Shown here: positions 37,269 through 45,927 of the stretch, piece by piece | How the letters are laid out: each line of letters starts with the position of its first letter | Position numbering within the stretch: the first letter of the stretch is position 1 | Assembly: GCF_002138415.1 (NCBI RefSeq) | Contig: NZ_CP015612.1 | Location: 3,202,001 to 3,266,000, forward strand | DNA length: 64,000 nt | Origin: Stenotrophomonas maltophilia | GTDB lineage: Bacteria; Pseudomonadota; Gammaproteobacteria; Xanthomonadales; Xanthomonadaceae | Reading direction: 5' to 3' | Translations under genes and position numbers: made by a program | Notes under the pieces: generated by a model | Databases searched by the model: none | The model's input: the letters and a program-made list of their open reading frames with translations, nothing else | What the model was told of the DNA's origin: nothing

Positions 37269-38103
37269 ACGGCAACAGCGCCAGCGGCGGCGGGTACTGC
37301 CGGCCAGCACGCAGCGGGCGGAAATAGCTGATATCTGCGTAGAAGGCAGCGTCCTGCACCTGGTGCCAGCCAGGAATGCCAGCCAGCGGCAGGGGCCGCA
37401 GTTGCAAGGGATCGGTCACTGCCCTGCCCTCAGCGATGGCCGCGGTCACTGCGTCAACGCAGGCATCATCGACTTCGCCCTGCACCACCACGCACTTGCC
37501 AACCAGCAACCGCCCCGGCAGCAGTGCCTGTTCCATCAGCGCGTGTCCGAATACCGCGGCGATGGCGATGTCGCCGCTCAGCCAGTGTCTCGATTCGAAC
37601 AGCGCACACCAGTCGTGCACATTCCAGGCAGCCAGCAGCGTGTGATTGCGCACGCGCACGATCACACCGGTTTCGTCGAACTGGGTCAGTGCCGCCTGCG
37701 CGCGATTGCGCTGGCCCGGCGGCATGGATGCGATATGCCTGCACTGCTGCACATTGAGCGCCTGCTTGAGCTGCGGGTAACGGGCCCACACCAATGCATT
37801 GAACAGGTCATGCCAGTTGTCGGCGCGGGTGGCGATGCGCCCCTGTGCGATGCGGGCTTCGTAGTGCAGGCCGTCGGCCAGCAGCGTGGCATCCTGCTCG
37901 ACCAGCTGCTTGCCGGGCAGTGCGAGGCGTGCCTCGAGCGCTGCAATGGACGGCCACTCCGGGCCTTCCAACAGATCACGAACATCGCGCAATCCGGTAA
38001 ATACAGGGTGCGCGAACACCTGCGGATCGACCGCCGCACGCGGCGGCGGCACGAAGCGGCGAACACCGCTGCCGTCACCGGCCGCGGTCATCGCTGCGGT
38101 CAC
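37264..38103 (-). CDS. DUF3025 domain-containing protein
   Basis: A 279-residue protein. The central block [23 protein letters not shown] is diagnostic of DUF3025, a proteobacterial family of unknown function. No signal peptide or membrane segment is seen. Conserved His, Asp and Trp residues ([18 protein letters not shown]) suggest an enzyme-like pocket but no activity can be named. The GTG at 38103 overlaps the rimO stop by four bases (GTGA), arguing for that start over ATG 38091. The C-terminus ends at the SMAG repeat. Confidence 0.8.
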   Translation of the reverse strand: MTAAMTAAGDGSGVRRFVPPPRAAVDPQVFAHPVFTGLRDVRDLLEGPEWPSIAALEARLALPGKQLVEQDATLLADGLHYEARIAQGRIATRADNWHDLFNALVWARYPQLKQALNVQQCRHIASMPPGQRNRAQAALTQFDETGVIVRVRNHTLLAAWNVHDWCALFESRHWLSGDIAIAAVFGHALMEQALLPGRLLVGKCVVVQGEVDDACVDAVTAAIAEGRAVTDPLQLRPLPLAGIPGWHQVQDAAFYADISYFRPLRAGRQYPPPLALLPL

Positions 38104-39461
38104 AGCATCTTGAGATCGAATGCCGGACGGGGGGCGGCCGGCAGCGCATCACCGTACAGGTCGTGCTCGTCGCTCTCGGTGATTTCCACATCGACGAACT
38201 CGCCTACGCGCAGCGGCACCTGGTCGGCGTTCTGGATATGCACCAGACCGTCGATCTCCGGGGCATCGGCCTTGGAGCGGGCCACCGCGATATCGCCTTC
38301 GATGGCGTCGACCAGGCACTGCTGCACGGTGCCGATCCTGGCCTCCAGGCGCGCGGCGGAAATCTGCGCCTGCTTCTCCATGAAGCGGGCCAGGCGTTCC
38401 TGCTTCACTTCCTCCGGCACAGCGTCGGGCAGGTCGTTGGCGGTGGCGCCTTCCACCGGCGAATAGGCGAACGCACCGACGCGGTCCAGCTGCGCTTCGT
38501 CGAGGAACGACAGCAGCTCTTCGAACTCGGCCTCGGTCTCTCCCGGGAAGCCGACGATGAAGGTCGAACGCACGGTGATGTCCGGCGCGATGCGGCGCCA
38601 GTTCTGCACGCGCTCCAGAGTCTTTTCGACCGCGCCCGGACGCTTCATCAGGCGCAGGATGCGCGGGCTGGCGTGCTGGAACGGGATGTCCAGGTACGGC
38701 AGGATGCGGTTCTCGGCCATCAGCGGCACCACCTCGTCCACGTGCGGGTACGGGTAGACGTAGTGCATGCGCACCCACGCATCCAGCTCGGACAGGCCTT
38801 CGCACAGTGCCTTCAGGCGGGTCTGGTAGGCCTTGTCGCGCCACATCTTCTCGGCGTACTTCACGTCCACGCCGTAGGCCGAGGTGTCCTGCGAAACCAC
38901 CAGCAGCTCGCGCACGCCGCCGCGCACCAGGCGCTCGGCTTCACGCAGCACCTCATCGACCGGGCGCGAGACCAGCTTGCCGCGCATCGACGGAATGATG
39001 CAGAAGCTGCACTTGTGGTTACAGCCCTCGGAAATCTTCAGGTAGGCATAGTGACGCGGGGTCAGCTTGATGCCGTAGTCGGGCACCAGGTCCACGAACG
39101 GATCGTGCTTGGGCGGCAGCGCTTCGTGCACCGCTTCCATCACGCTCTGGTAATCCTGCGGGCCGGACACCGCCAGCACGTTGGGGTACGCCTCGCGGAT
39201 CTGCTCCGGGCGCTTGCCCAGGCAGCCGGTGACGATGACCTTGCCGTTCTGGTTCATCGCCTCGCCGATCGCGTCCAGCGATTCGGTCACTGCCGAATCG
39301 ATGAAACCGCAGGTGTTGACCACCACCACATCGGCCGAATCGTAGGACGGGACGATGTCGTAGCCTTCCGAGCGGAGCTGGGTAAGGATGCGCTCGGAAT
39401 CGACAAGGGCCTTCGGGCAGCCAAGGCTGACGAAGCCGACTTTGGGGTTCAGCTGGGACAT
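38100..39461 (-). CDS. rimO: Ribosomal protein S12 methylthiotransferase
   Basis: A 453-residue radical-SAM enzyme that adds a methylthio group to an Asp of ribosomal protein S12. The N-terminal MTTase domain has Cys15, Cys51 and Cys80 for the auxiliary Fe-S cluster. The radical-SAM domain has C147-x3-C151-x2-C154 in [10 protein letters not shown], and a TRAM domain closes the protein. ATG 39461 ([15 protein letters not shown]) fits the family start. The upstream leader carries a CCCCTGCC/GGCAGGGG hairpin at 39489-39509. The DUF3025 gene follows with a four-base overlap. Confidence 0.95.
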   Translation of the reverse strand: MSQLNPKVGFVSLGCPKALVDSERILTQLRSEGYDIVPSYDSADVVVVNTCGFIDSAVTESLDAIGEAMNQNGKVIVTGCLGKRPEQIREAYPNVLAVSGPQDYQSVMEAVHEALPPKHDPFVDLVPDYGIKLTPRHYAYLKISEGCNHKCSFCIIPSMRGKLVSRPVDEVLREAERLVRGGVRELLVVSQDTSAYGVDVKYAEKMWRDKAYQTRLKALCEGLSELDAWVRMHYVYPYPHVDEVVPLMAENRILPYLDIPFQHASPRILRLMKRPGAVEKTLERVQNWRRIAPDITVRSTFIVGFPGETEAEFEELLSFLDEAQLDRVGAFAYSPVEGATANDLPDAVPEEVKQERLARFMEKQAQISAARLEARIGTVQQCLVDAIEGDIAVARSKADAPEIDGLVHIQNADQVPLRVGEFVDVEITESDEHDLYGDALPAAPRPAFDLKML

Positions 39462-39664
39462 GGAATCGCGGGACTCTGGGGGCCTGGGCCCCTGCCGTCG
39501 TGGCAGGGGTTCCTGGGGGCCGGGGCCTGAAAGGGCGCCAGTATACCGGGGTTGGCGGCCTCGCTCTGAATGACCAGCCGCCCGATCACGCACAGCCGCT
39601 GACACCGCGCTAACCCACGCAGCACCGACAATGCTGGTCTGTTCCCCGCAATGAGGTAGAAGCG

Positions 39665-40336
39665 ATGGCCGAGTGGATCACCCTGGATACGCATCACGGC
39701 CCGGTACGGGCCTGGCAGGCCCTGCCGGAAGGCACCGCGCGTGGCGGCCTGGTGGTGGTGCAGGAAATTTTCGGCGCCAATCCGCACATCCGCGGCGTGG
39801 CCGAGCGCTTCGCGGCTGAAGGCTATGCGGTGCTGGCGCCTTCGTTCTTCGACCTCGTCGATGGTGCCGAGGCTGATCCGGATGCCCTGCCCTACGACGC
39901 CGACGGCGTGAAGCAGGGGCTGGAACGGGTCAGTGCGCTGGGCATGGAAAAGGCGCTGGAGGTGGTCCGTGCTGCGGCAACCCGGCTGGCCCCCTACGGC
40001 AGGGTCGGCACCGTCGGCTACTGCTGGGGCGGCAGCGTCGCCCTGCTGTCCGCGCTGCGCCTGGGCCTGCCCTCGGTCAGCTACTACGGTGCGCGCAACG
40101 TCCAGTTCCTGGATGAGACGCCCAAGGCCCCGGTGATCTTCCACTTCGGCGCCCAGGACCGCAGCATCCCACCTGAGGCCGTGCAGGCCCACCGCGAGAA
40201 GCTGCCGCAGATGGCCACCTACGTCTATCCGGCCGATCACGCCTTCAACCGGGAGGTCGGACATGCGTATGATCCAGACAGCGCCGCCCTGGCGCTGCAA
40301 CGCACCCTGGACTTCTTCTCGGAGCATCTTGGATGA
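39665..40336 (+). CDS. Dienelactone hydrolase family protein
   Basis: A 223-residue alpha/beta hydrolase. The catalytic triad is visible as Cys120 in GYCWGGS, Asp165 in FGAQDRSIP and His192 in ADHAFNR, with the oxyanion-region [13 protein letters not shown]. Cys rather than Ser as nucleophile marks the dienelactone hydrolase family, which opens lactones of ring-cleavage pathways. No aromatic degradation genes are nearby, so the true substrate is unknown. It overlaps the HIT gene by four bases (ATGA). Confidence 0.9.
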   Translation: MAEWITLDTHHGPVRAWQALPEGTARGGLVVVQEIFGANPHIRGVAERFAAEGYAVLAPSFFDLVDGAEADPDALPYDADGVKQGLERVSALGMEKALEVVRAAATRLAPYGRVGTVGYCWGGSVALLSALRLGLPSVSYYGARNVQFLDETPKAPVIFHFGAQDRSIPPEAVQAHREKLPQMATYVYPADHAFNREVGHAYDPDSAALALQRTLDFFSEHLG

Positions 40337-40755
40337 GCGAATTCGAACTCGATTCACGCCTGGCCACCGATAGCGTGCTGGTGGCCGAAGGACCGTTGTC
40401 GCAAGTGCGGCTGATGAACGACGAACGATTTCCCTGGCTGGTGCTGGTACCGCGCCTGGCCGGGGTGACCGAGTGGATCGAGCTGGACGGCGAGCAGCAG
40501 GACAAGCTGCGCACCGAGCTCAACCGCGCCTGCAAAGCCCTGAAGGGCGCCGACGGGGTGGAGAAGATCAATATCGGAGCGCTGGGCAACATCGTGCGCC
40601 AGCTGCATTTCCATGTGATCGGCCGCCATGACGGCGACCCTGCGTGGCCGGGACCGGTCTGGGGCAGCGGCCCGGCGCACCGCTACGAGCCGGCGGCGCT
40701 GGACCAGCATGTCGCCTACTGGAAGGAACGGCTAGGATATCCAGCCCAGTCCTGA
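40333..40755 (+). CDS. HIT-like nucleotide-binding protein
   Basis: A 140-residue HIT-superfamily protein. The signature reads QLHFHVIGRH: His92 and His94 are kept, including the nucleophile position, but the third His of the triad (position 96) is Ile. This is seen in a group of proteobacterial HIT proteins and may change activity. The N-terminal region (SQVRLMNDERFPWLVLVPR) is the usual nucleotide-binding strand. It overlaps the hydrolase gene and precedes a small membrane-protein gene. Confidence 0.85.
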   Translation: MSEFELDSRLATDSVLVAEGPLSQVRLMNDERFPWLVLVPRLAGVTEWIELDGEQQDKLRTELNRACKALKGADGVEKINIGALGNIVRQLHFHVIGRHDGDPAWPGPVWGSGPAHRYEPAALDQHVAYWKERLGYPAQS

Positions 40756-40770
40756 GCCTTCGCCGACCCG

Positions 40771-40938
40771 ATGCGATTCAACCTCGTTGCCGCCGTCCTG
40801 CTGATCCTGATCGGCCTGTTCATGCTCGCCAGCAATCTCGGCTGGACGCACCTGAACCTGTCCAAGCTGCTGTTGACCTGGTGGCCGGTGGCCCTGGTGG
40901 GCGTTGGCATCGCGATGCTGTTCGGTCGCGGGAAATGA
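40771..40938 (+). CDS. Small two-segment membrane protein
   Basis: A 55-residue ORF 15 bases after the HIT gene. It has two hydrophobic helices (FNLVAAVLLILIGLFMLASN and LLLTWWPVALVGVGIAMLF) separated by a short GWTHLNLSK loop and ends FGRGK. This is the layout of LiaI/LiaF-like transmembrane (DUF5668) segments, often near envelope-stress regulators. No clear Shine-Dalgarno is seen, but the position, composition and hydrophobic pattern support it. It ends at a SMAG repeat. Confidence 0.65.
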   Translation: MRFNLVAAVLLILIGLFMLASNLGWTHLNLSKLLLTWWPVALVGVGIAMLFGRGK

Positions 40939-40939
40939 G

Positions 40940-41014
40940 GTAGCGCCGGGCCATGCCCGGCGAGCGCAGCGCGCGGCCCCACAAACGGAAACGCCGGGCA
41001 TGGCCCGGCGCTAC
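40940..41014. repeat. SMAG-type palindromic repeat pair
   Basis: GTAGCGCCGGGCCATGCCCG and an inverted copy ending GGGCATGGCCCGGCGCTAC flank a 30-base spacer between the small membrane protein gene and dcd. This is another sub-family of the GTAG-ended palindromes in this window. Confidence 0.8.
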
Positions 41015-41036
41015 CGATACGCGCTGACGCAGGCAG

Positions 41037-41609
41037 TCAGGTCCGCGGCAGGGTCACCCCGGTCTGGCCCTGGTACTTGCCACCACGATCACGATACGAC
41101 GTCTCGCAGACGTCATCGGCCGCTGCCTGGAAGAACAGCATCTGCGCGACGCCTTCATTGGCATAGATGCGCGCCGGCAGCGGCGTGGTGTTGCTGAACT
41201 CAAGGGTCACGTGGCCCTCCCACTCCGGCTCCAGCGGGGTCACGTTGACGATGATGCCGCAGCGCGCGTAGGTGCTCTTGCCCAGGCACACCACCAGGGT
41301 GTCGCGGGGAATGCGGAAGTACTCAACGGTACGCGCCAGCGCGAAGCTGTTCGGCGGAATGATGCACTCGTCGGCGGTGATGTCGACGAAGCTGCCCGAG
41401 TCGAAGTGCTTGGGATCGACGATGGTCGAGTTGATGTTGGTGAACACCTTGAACTCGCGCGAGCAGCGCACGTCGTAGCCATAGCTGGACGTGCCATAGC
41501 TGACGATGCGCTGGCCGTTGGCCTGCTTGACCTGCCCTGCCTCGAACGGCTCGATCATGCCGTGCTGCTCGGACATGCGGCGGATCCAACGGTCACTCTT
41601 GATGCTCAT
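41037..41609 (-). CDS. dcd: dCTP deaminase
   Basis: A 190-residue trimeric enzyme that deaminates dCTP to dUTP, the main source of dUMP for thymidylate in many Gram-negatives. The family landmarks are intact: [14 protein letters not shown], the [17 protein letters not shown] strand, and [17 protein letters not shown] with the catalytic Glu. Length is typical for the monofunctional proteobacterial Dcd. A short gap separates it from apbC, which is upstream on the same strand's opposite side; the two may be co-transcribed from apbC. Confidence 0.96.
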   Translation of the reverse strand: MSIKSDRWIRRMSEQHGMIEPFEAGQVKQANGQRIVSYGTSSYGYDVRCSREFKVFTNINSTIVDPKHFDSGSFVDITADECIIPPNSFALARTVEYFRIPRDTLVVCLGKSTYARCGIIVNVTPLEPEWEGHVTLEFSNTTPLPARIYANEGVAQMLFFQAAADDVCETSYRDRGGKYQGQTGVTLPRT

Positions 41610-41690
41610 GCTCTGTCCTGGGGAATACGAGGGGGCGCGAGGATTCTAGCAGGGGGCCGGGCATCGTCGCCGGCCCTGCCCCCCCGACAT

Positions 41691-42554
41691 TTACAGCAGC
41701 GACGACAGGATCGGTATCGAAGCACGCGGGCGCTTGCCTACCTCTTCGATCAGGCGCTGCGCGGCATGGCGGTAGGCCTGGGCCGGGACCGAATCGGGCT
41801 GCGCCACGGTGATCGGCGTACCAGCGTCGCCCTGCTCACGGATGCCGATCTGCAGAGGCAGCGAACCCAGCAGCGGCACACCGTATTGCGCGGCCATGCG
41901 CTCGCCACCGCCCTCGCCGAACAGATGCTCGACGTGACCACAGTTGCTGCAGGTGTGCACCGCCATGTTCTCGACGATGCCCAGCACCGGCACTTCGACC
42001 TTCTCGAACATCTTCAGCGCCTTCTTCGCATCCAGCGTGGCAATGTCCTGCGGCGTGGTGACGATCACTGCACCGGCCAGCGGAATCTTCTGGGTCAGGG
42101 TCAGCTGGATGTCACCGGTACCCGGCGGCAGGTCGATCAGCAGAAAGTCCAGGTCGTCCCACAGGGTGTCGTTGAACAGCTGGGTCATCGCCGACGTGGC
42201 CATCGGCCCACGCCAGATCATCGGCGTGTCTTCTTCAATCAGGTAGCCGATCGACATCGTATCCACACCGAACGCACGCAGCGGCTCAATGCTCTTGTTG
42301 TCGGGGCTTTCCGGGCGGCCAGACAGGCCAAGCATGGCCGGCACGCTTGGGCCGTAGATGTCCGCATCGAGTACGCCTACGCGTGCACCAAGCTGCTGCA
42401 GCGCCACTGCCAGGTTCACCGACGTGGTGGACTTGCCGACACCGCCCTTGCCCGATCCCACCGCGATCACGTTGCGGATGCGCGCATGTGGCGTGAGTCC
42501 CTTCTGGACCTGGCTGGCATGGGGACGGCGGGGAGAACTGTTCACAACGAGCAC
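41691..42554 (-). CDS. apbC: Mrp/ApbC-type iron-sulfur cluster carrier ATPase
   Basis: A P-loop ATPase of the Mrp/NBP35 family that binds and transfers Fe-S clusters. The deviant Walker motif VGSGKGGVGKST is at residues 32-43, and the cluster-binding CSNC motif is in MAVHTCSNCGHVEHL. It is shorter than E. coli Mrp (369 residues) because the N-terminal MIP18-like domain is absent. Two GTG starts are possible, 42554 (287 residues) and 42545 (284 residues); neither has a strong Shine-Dalgarno. Confidence 0.88.
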   Translation of the reverse strand: MLVVNSSPRRPHASQVQKGLTPHARIRNVIAVGSGKGGVGKSTTSVNLAVALQQLGARVGVLDADIYGPSVPAMLGLSGRPESPDNKSIEPLRAFGVDTMSIGYLIEEDTPMIWRGPMATSAMTQLFNDTLWDDLDFLLIDLPPGTGDIQLTLTQKIPLAGAVIVTTPQDIATLDAKKALKMFEKVEVPVLGIVENMAVHTCSNCGHVEHLFGEGGGERMAAQYGVPLLGSLPLQIGIREQGDAGTPITVAQPDSVPAQAYRHAAQRLIEEVGKRPRASIPILSSLL

Positions 42555-42758
42555 CGGCGGGGTCAGGGGGATAACCCAGCATCATACAAGCTGGACGTAG
42601 CCTGACTGAAATTCAGGATTGCTACAGATTCGTGCACAGATTGTTAAGTTCATGTTACGTTCGCAAAGCACTGTTTTTGGCTGCAGGGCTGGCTTTCCAG
42701 CGCGCACGATGGCGCATGCGCAGTGCCGTTTTTGTTATTTGCTCTTTATTGGAACTAC
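42555..42758 (+). promoter_or_regulatory. Upstream region of receptor 1 with TTAAG-N4-TGTTACGTT motif
   Basis: A 204-base gap between apbC and the first TonB receptor. The motif is at 42644-42661, ending 97 bases before the ATG. Near-identical copies occur upstream of receptors 2 and 3. It may be a regulator site or part of the promoter. The segment after it is T-rich (GCCGTTTTTGTTATTTGC), fitting an untranslated leader. Confidence 0.6.
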
Positions 42759-45566
42759 ATGAACTACGTAAGCAACACCGCACGTCGCAGTACGCTCTCC
42801 GTCGCCCTGATCACCGCTCTGATGGCCGCCGCCCCGGCAATGGCCCAGGACAAGGCGACCAATCTGGACAAGATCACCGTCACCGGTTCGCTGATCCCGC
42901 AGACCCAGGTTGAAACCCAGACCCCGGTGATGTCCATCACCTCCGAAGACATCCAGGCACGCGGCTTCACCAGCGTTGCCGAAGTCCTGCAGCAGTCCTC
43001 GCTGACCACCGGCGGCCTGCAGGGCGGCCAGACCTCGGGTGCCTTCACCCAGGGCGCCGAAGCATCCGGCATGTTCGGCCTGAACCCGGGCTACACCAAG
43101 TACCTGATCAACGGCCGCCCGATGCTTTCGTATCCGGCGCTGTACAACGGCAGCGAGTCGTTCAACAACCTCAGCGGCATCCCGGTCGACATCGTCGAGC
43201 GCATCGAAGTGCTGCCGGGTGGCCAGTCCTCCCTGTACGGTTCGGATGCCATCGCCGGCGTCGTCAACATCATCCTGAAGGAGCGCATGGACGGCGGCAC
43301 GATGACCGTCCGTGGCGGCACCTATACTGAAGGTGGCGGCAGCAACCTGCGCATCAGCGGCGCGCATGGCTTCACCGCCGTCGACGGCCGCTTCAACGCA
43401 CTGGTCAACGTCCAGTACGAAAAGGGCAACCCGATCTGGGGTTACCAGCGCGATATCACCCGCCAGAACAACCCGGTCGGCTTCAGCCCGCAGGCTCCGT
43501 CGAATGACTTCCTGGTCACCGGCGGCGGCAAGTACTACATGATGGACCCGAGCCGTTGCGCCAACGTCGCCGGCCTGTACGACGGCACCACCACCGTCGG
43601 CTTCCGCGAAGGCAAGGGTGAATCCTGCGGCTCGATCTACAGCGCGGGTTACAAGACGCTGAAGAATTCCAAGGACAGCGGTCAGTTCTACTCGACCATG
43701 ACCTTTGATGTGAACGACAACCTGCAGCTGTTCGCCGACGTGCTGTACAGCAAGGAAAAGACCGAGTTCACCTCCGGCTCCAGCGCCCTGTGGTGGGGCA
43801 CGCAGTCGGGCATGGGCGGCTTCTACGACCAGGGCCTGGGCAAGGTCGTGAACCTGCAGCGCGCCTTCGCGCCGGAAGAAATCGGCGTCGGCGACTACAA
43901 CAACATCCTCAATGCCGACCGCAGCCGTTCCTACCAGGTCACCCTGGGTGCGAAGGGCATGTTCGGTGACTGGGACTACAGCGCCAGCTTCACCCGTGGC
44001 GAGTACCGCCTGGACCAGGACCGCTTCGTGCGCTGGAAGGACAAGATCAACGGCTTCTTCGCCGATCGCGTCCTCGGCCAGGAACTGGGCACCTACATCG
44101 ACCCGAAGACCGGTGGCGAGTTCGGCATCTACAATCCGAACTATGCGGCGTTCTACTCGCCGATCACCCCGGAAGAGTTCGGTAGCTTCACCGGCTACGG
44201 CACCCATCACAGCAAGACCTGGCAGAACCTGGGGCGCGTGCAGCTGACCAACGGCTCGCTGTTCAGCCTGCCGGGCGGTGACGCCGGCCTCGCCGTGGTC
44301 CTGGAAGGTGGCAGCGAAGGCTGGAACTACTCCCCGAACCAGTCGTTCATCGACGGCAACGTCTGGGGCACCACCGCCGTGGCCGGCGCCGGCCACCGCA
44401 GCAACTATGCGGTGACGTCCGAACTGCGCATGCCGCTGCACGACATGGTGACGGTCAGCGCCTCGGGCCGCTATGACGCCTTCAAGATCGCCGACAGCAC
44501 TGTCGACAAGGCCACCTACAGCATCGGTGTCGAGTTCCGTCCGCTGGAAAGCCTGCTGTTCCGCGGCAAGTACGGCACCGCCTTCCGCGCGCCGACCCTG
44601 TCCGATGCGTTCCAGGGCATGAGCGGTTCATACTCGTCCAGCCAGAACGACTACTACCGCTGCAACCAGGCGGGCTTCGGGCTGAACGACGACCTGTGCC
44701 CGTACTACAAGAACACCTCGGTCTACAGCGAAAAGTCCGGCAATCCGGACCTGAAGCCGATCACCGCCGACGTGTGGAGCGCGGGCGTTGTGTGGGCACC
44801 GGTCAGCAACTTCTCGCTGTCGGTTGACTACTACAACTGGAAGATCAAGAACGAGGTCAAGACCCTGAGCAGCGACCAGCTGCTGCTGGCCGAGTACGCC
44901 TGCGCCACCGGTGCGGTGAATAACACCTCGGCCAGCTGCCAGGATGTTGCCAACTGGATCACCCGTGACAACGCCGGTGCGATCACCCGGGTCTACACTC
45001 CGAAGCTGAACGTGGCCAGCCAGAACCTGGAAGCCGTCGCCGTCAGCGCGAAGTACCAGCAGGACATCGGCCGTTTCGGCTCGCTGAACTTCTCCGGCAA
45101 CTACACCAACATGCTGAAGCGTGAGCTGCAGCCGCTGCCGGGTGCCCAGAAGATCGACCTGCTGAGCGACCCGTACAACATGTACTACTACGACAACTAC
45201 GCCAAGGTGCGTGGCGACCTGTCGGTGGCATGGAACATCGACAAGTTCACCACCACTGTGTACGCGAACTACGTCGGCAGCACGCCGAACTACGTCGCCT
45301 ACCTGGGCCGTAGCTACGACTACACCAACCGCTACGGCGCCAAGGCCGGCAAGTGGGGCTCGTACACCACGTACAACATGAGCTTCGCCTACCGCGCACA
45401 GGAAGACCTGACCCTGTCGCTGATGGTCAACAACGTCTTCAACAAGATGCCGACCGGCCAGCGCTACAGCTACGAGGGTACCGACGGCTCCCCGTACAAC
45501 AGCGCCTTCTACAGCATCTACGGCCGTTCCATCCAGGCTCAGATGAAGTACGACTTCGGCAAGTAA
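42759..45566 (+). CDS. TonB-dependent outer-membrane receptor 1
   Basis: A 935-residue receptor. A signal peptide (STLSVALITALMAAAPAMA) is followed by a TonB-box-like DKITVTGS and the plug domain (SVAEVLQQSS ... RIEVLPGGQSSLYGSDAIAG). The 22-strand barrel fills the rest, with paired Cys in likely surface loops (SRCANVAG ... ESCGSIY). It ends YDFGK rather than at the usual terminal Phe. Substrate unknown. Its plug is almost identical to that of receptor 2, which follows in tandem, indicating a recent duplication with diverged loops. ATG 42759 is chosen; the upstream in-frame ATG at 42723 would put a second hydrophobic stretch in front. Confidence 0.9.
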   Translation: MNYVSNTARRSTLSVALITALMAAAPAMAQDKATNLDKITVTGSLIPQTQVETQTPVMSITSEDIQARGFTSVAEVLQQSSLTTGGLQGGQTSGAFTQGAEASGMFGLNPGYTKYLINGRPMLSYPALYNGSESFNNLSGIPVDIVERIEVLPGGQSSLYGSDAIAGVVNIILKERMDGGTMTVRGGTYTEGGGSNLRISGAHGFTAVDGRFNALVNVQYEKGNPIWGYQRDITRQNNPVGFSPQAPSNDFLVTGGGKYYMMDPSRCANVAGLYDGTTTVGFREGKGESCGSIYSAGYKTLKNSKDSGQFYSTMTFDVNDNLQLFADVLYSKEKTEFTSGSSALWWGTQSGMGGFYDQGLGKVVNLQRAFAPEEIGVGDYNNILNADRSRSYQVTLGAKGMFGDWDYSASFTRGEYRLDQDRFVRWKDKINGFFADRVLGQELGTYIDPKTGGEFGIYNPNYAAFYSPITPEEFGSFTGYGTHHSKTWQNLGRVQLTNGSLFSLPGGDAGLAVVLEGGSEGWNYSPNQSFIDGNVWGTTAVAGAGHRSNYAVTSELRMPLHDMVTVSASGRYDAFKIADSTVDKATYSIGVEFRPLESLLFRGKYGTAFRAPTLSDAFQGMSGSYSSSQNDYYRCNQAGFGLNDDLCPYYKNTSVYSEKSGNPDLKPITADVWSAGVVWAPVSNFSLSVDYYNWKIKNEVKTLSSDQLLLAEYACATGAVNNTSASCQDVANWITRDNAGAITRVYTPKLNVASQNLEAVAVSAKYQQDIGRFGSLNFSGNYTNMLKRELQPLPGAQKIDLLSDPYNMYYYDNYAKVRGDLSVAWNIDKFTTTVYANYVGSTPNYVAYLGRSYDYTNRYGAKAGKWGSYTTYNMSFAYRAQEDLTLSLMVNNVFNKMPTGQRYSYEGTDGSPYNSAFYSIYGRSIQAQMKYDFGK

Positions 45567-45598
45567 TCCCGTCGTTTTCCAGACTTCGTGTCTGGACC

Positions 45599-45626
45599 AG
45601 GCCCCGCTTCGGCGGGGCCTTTTTTT
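45599..45626 (+). terminator. Intrinsic terminator after receptor 1
   Basis: AGGCCCCGC-TTCG-GCGGGGCCT, a 9-bp stem with a UUCG tetraloop, is followed by six T. A smaller hairpin (CCAGAC/GTCTGG) lies just upstream at 45579-45595. Confidence 0.9.
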
Positions 45627-45927
45627 GGCACTGAACAAACCGGAAAATAATCGAATGAGTGTCTCGATTATTAATCACCCTCATTTGATCGAAATTCATT
45701 CCGCCATACTCAGCAAAACCAGACAATATTCGTAAGTTATTGTTTTAAAAAACAAGGAAGCGGAATTGTGACGGCACCCGTCAACCTCGGTGACAAATCG
45801 GCGCATTTCAAATTAAGTGCATGTTAGGTTTCAGCCACCGCGCGCGGCATGATCCGCTGACGCGGGCGAACAGAAACCGAGCCCCTGGAAGGGAAAACGC
45901 GTTCTTACGATCACACGGAGTAATCGC
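45627..45927 (+). promoter_or_regulatory. AT-rich leader and promoter region of receptor 2
   Basis: About 300 bases without a gene, notably AT-rich for this genome in its first 150 bases (AAAATAATCGAATGAG and on). The shared motif TTAAG-N4-TGTTAGGTT is at 45813-45830, 97 bases before the ATG, the same distance as at receptor 1. The last 97 bases are GC-rich leader ending in an ACACGGAG ribosome-binding site. Confidence 0.6.
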
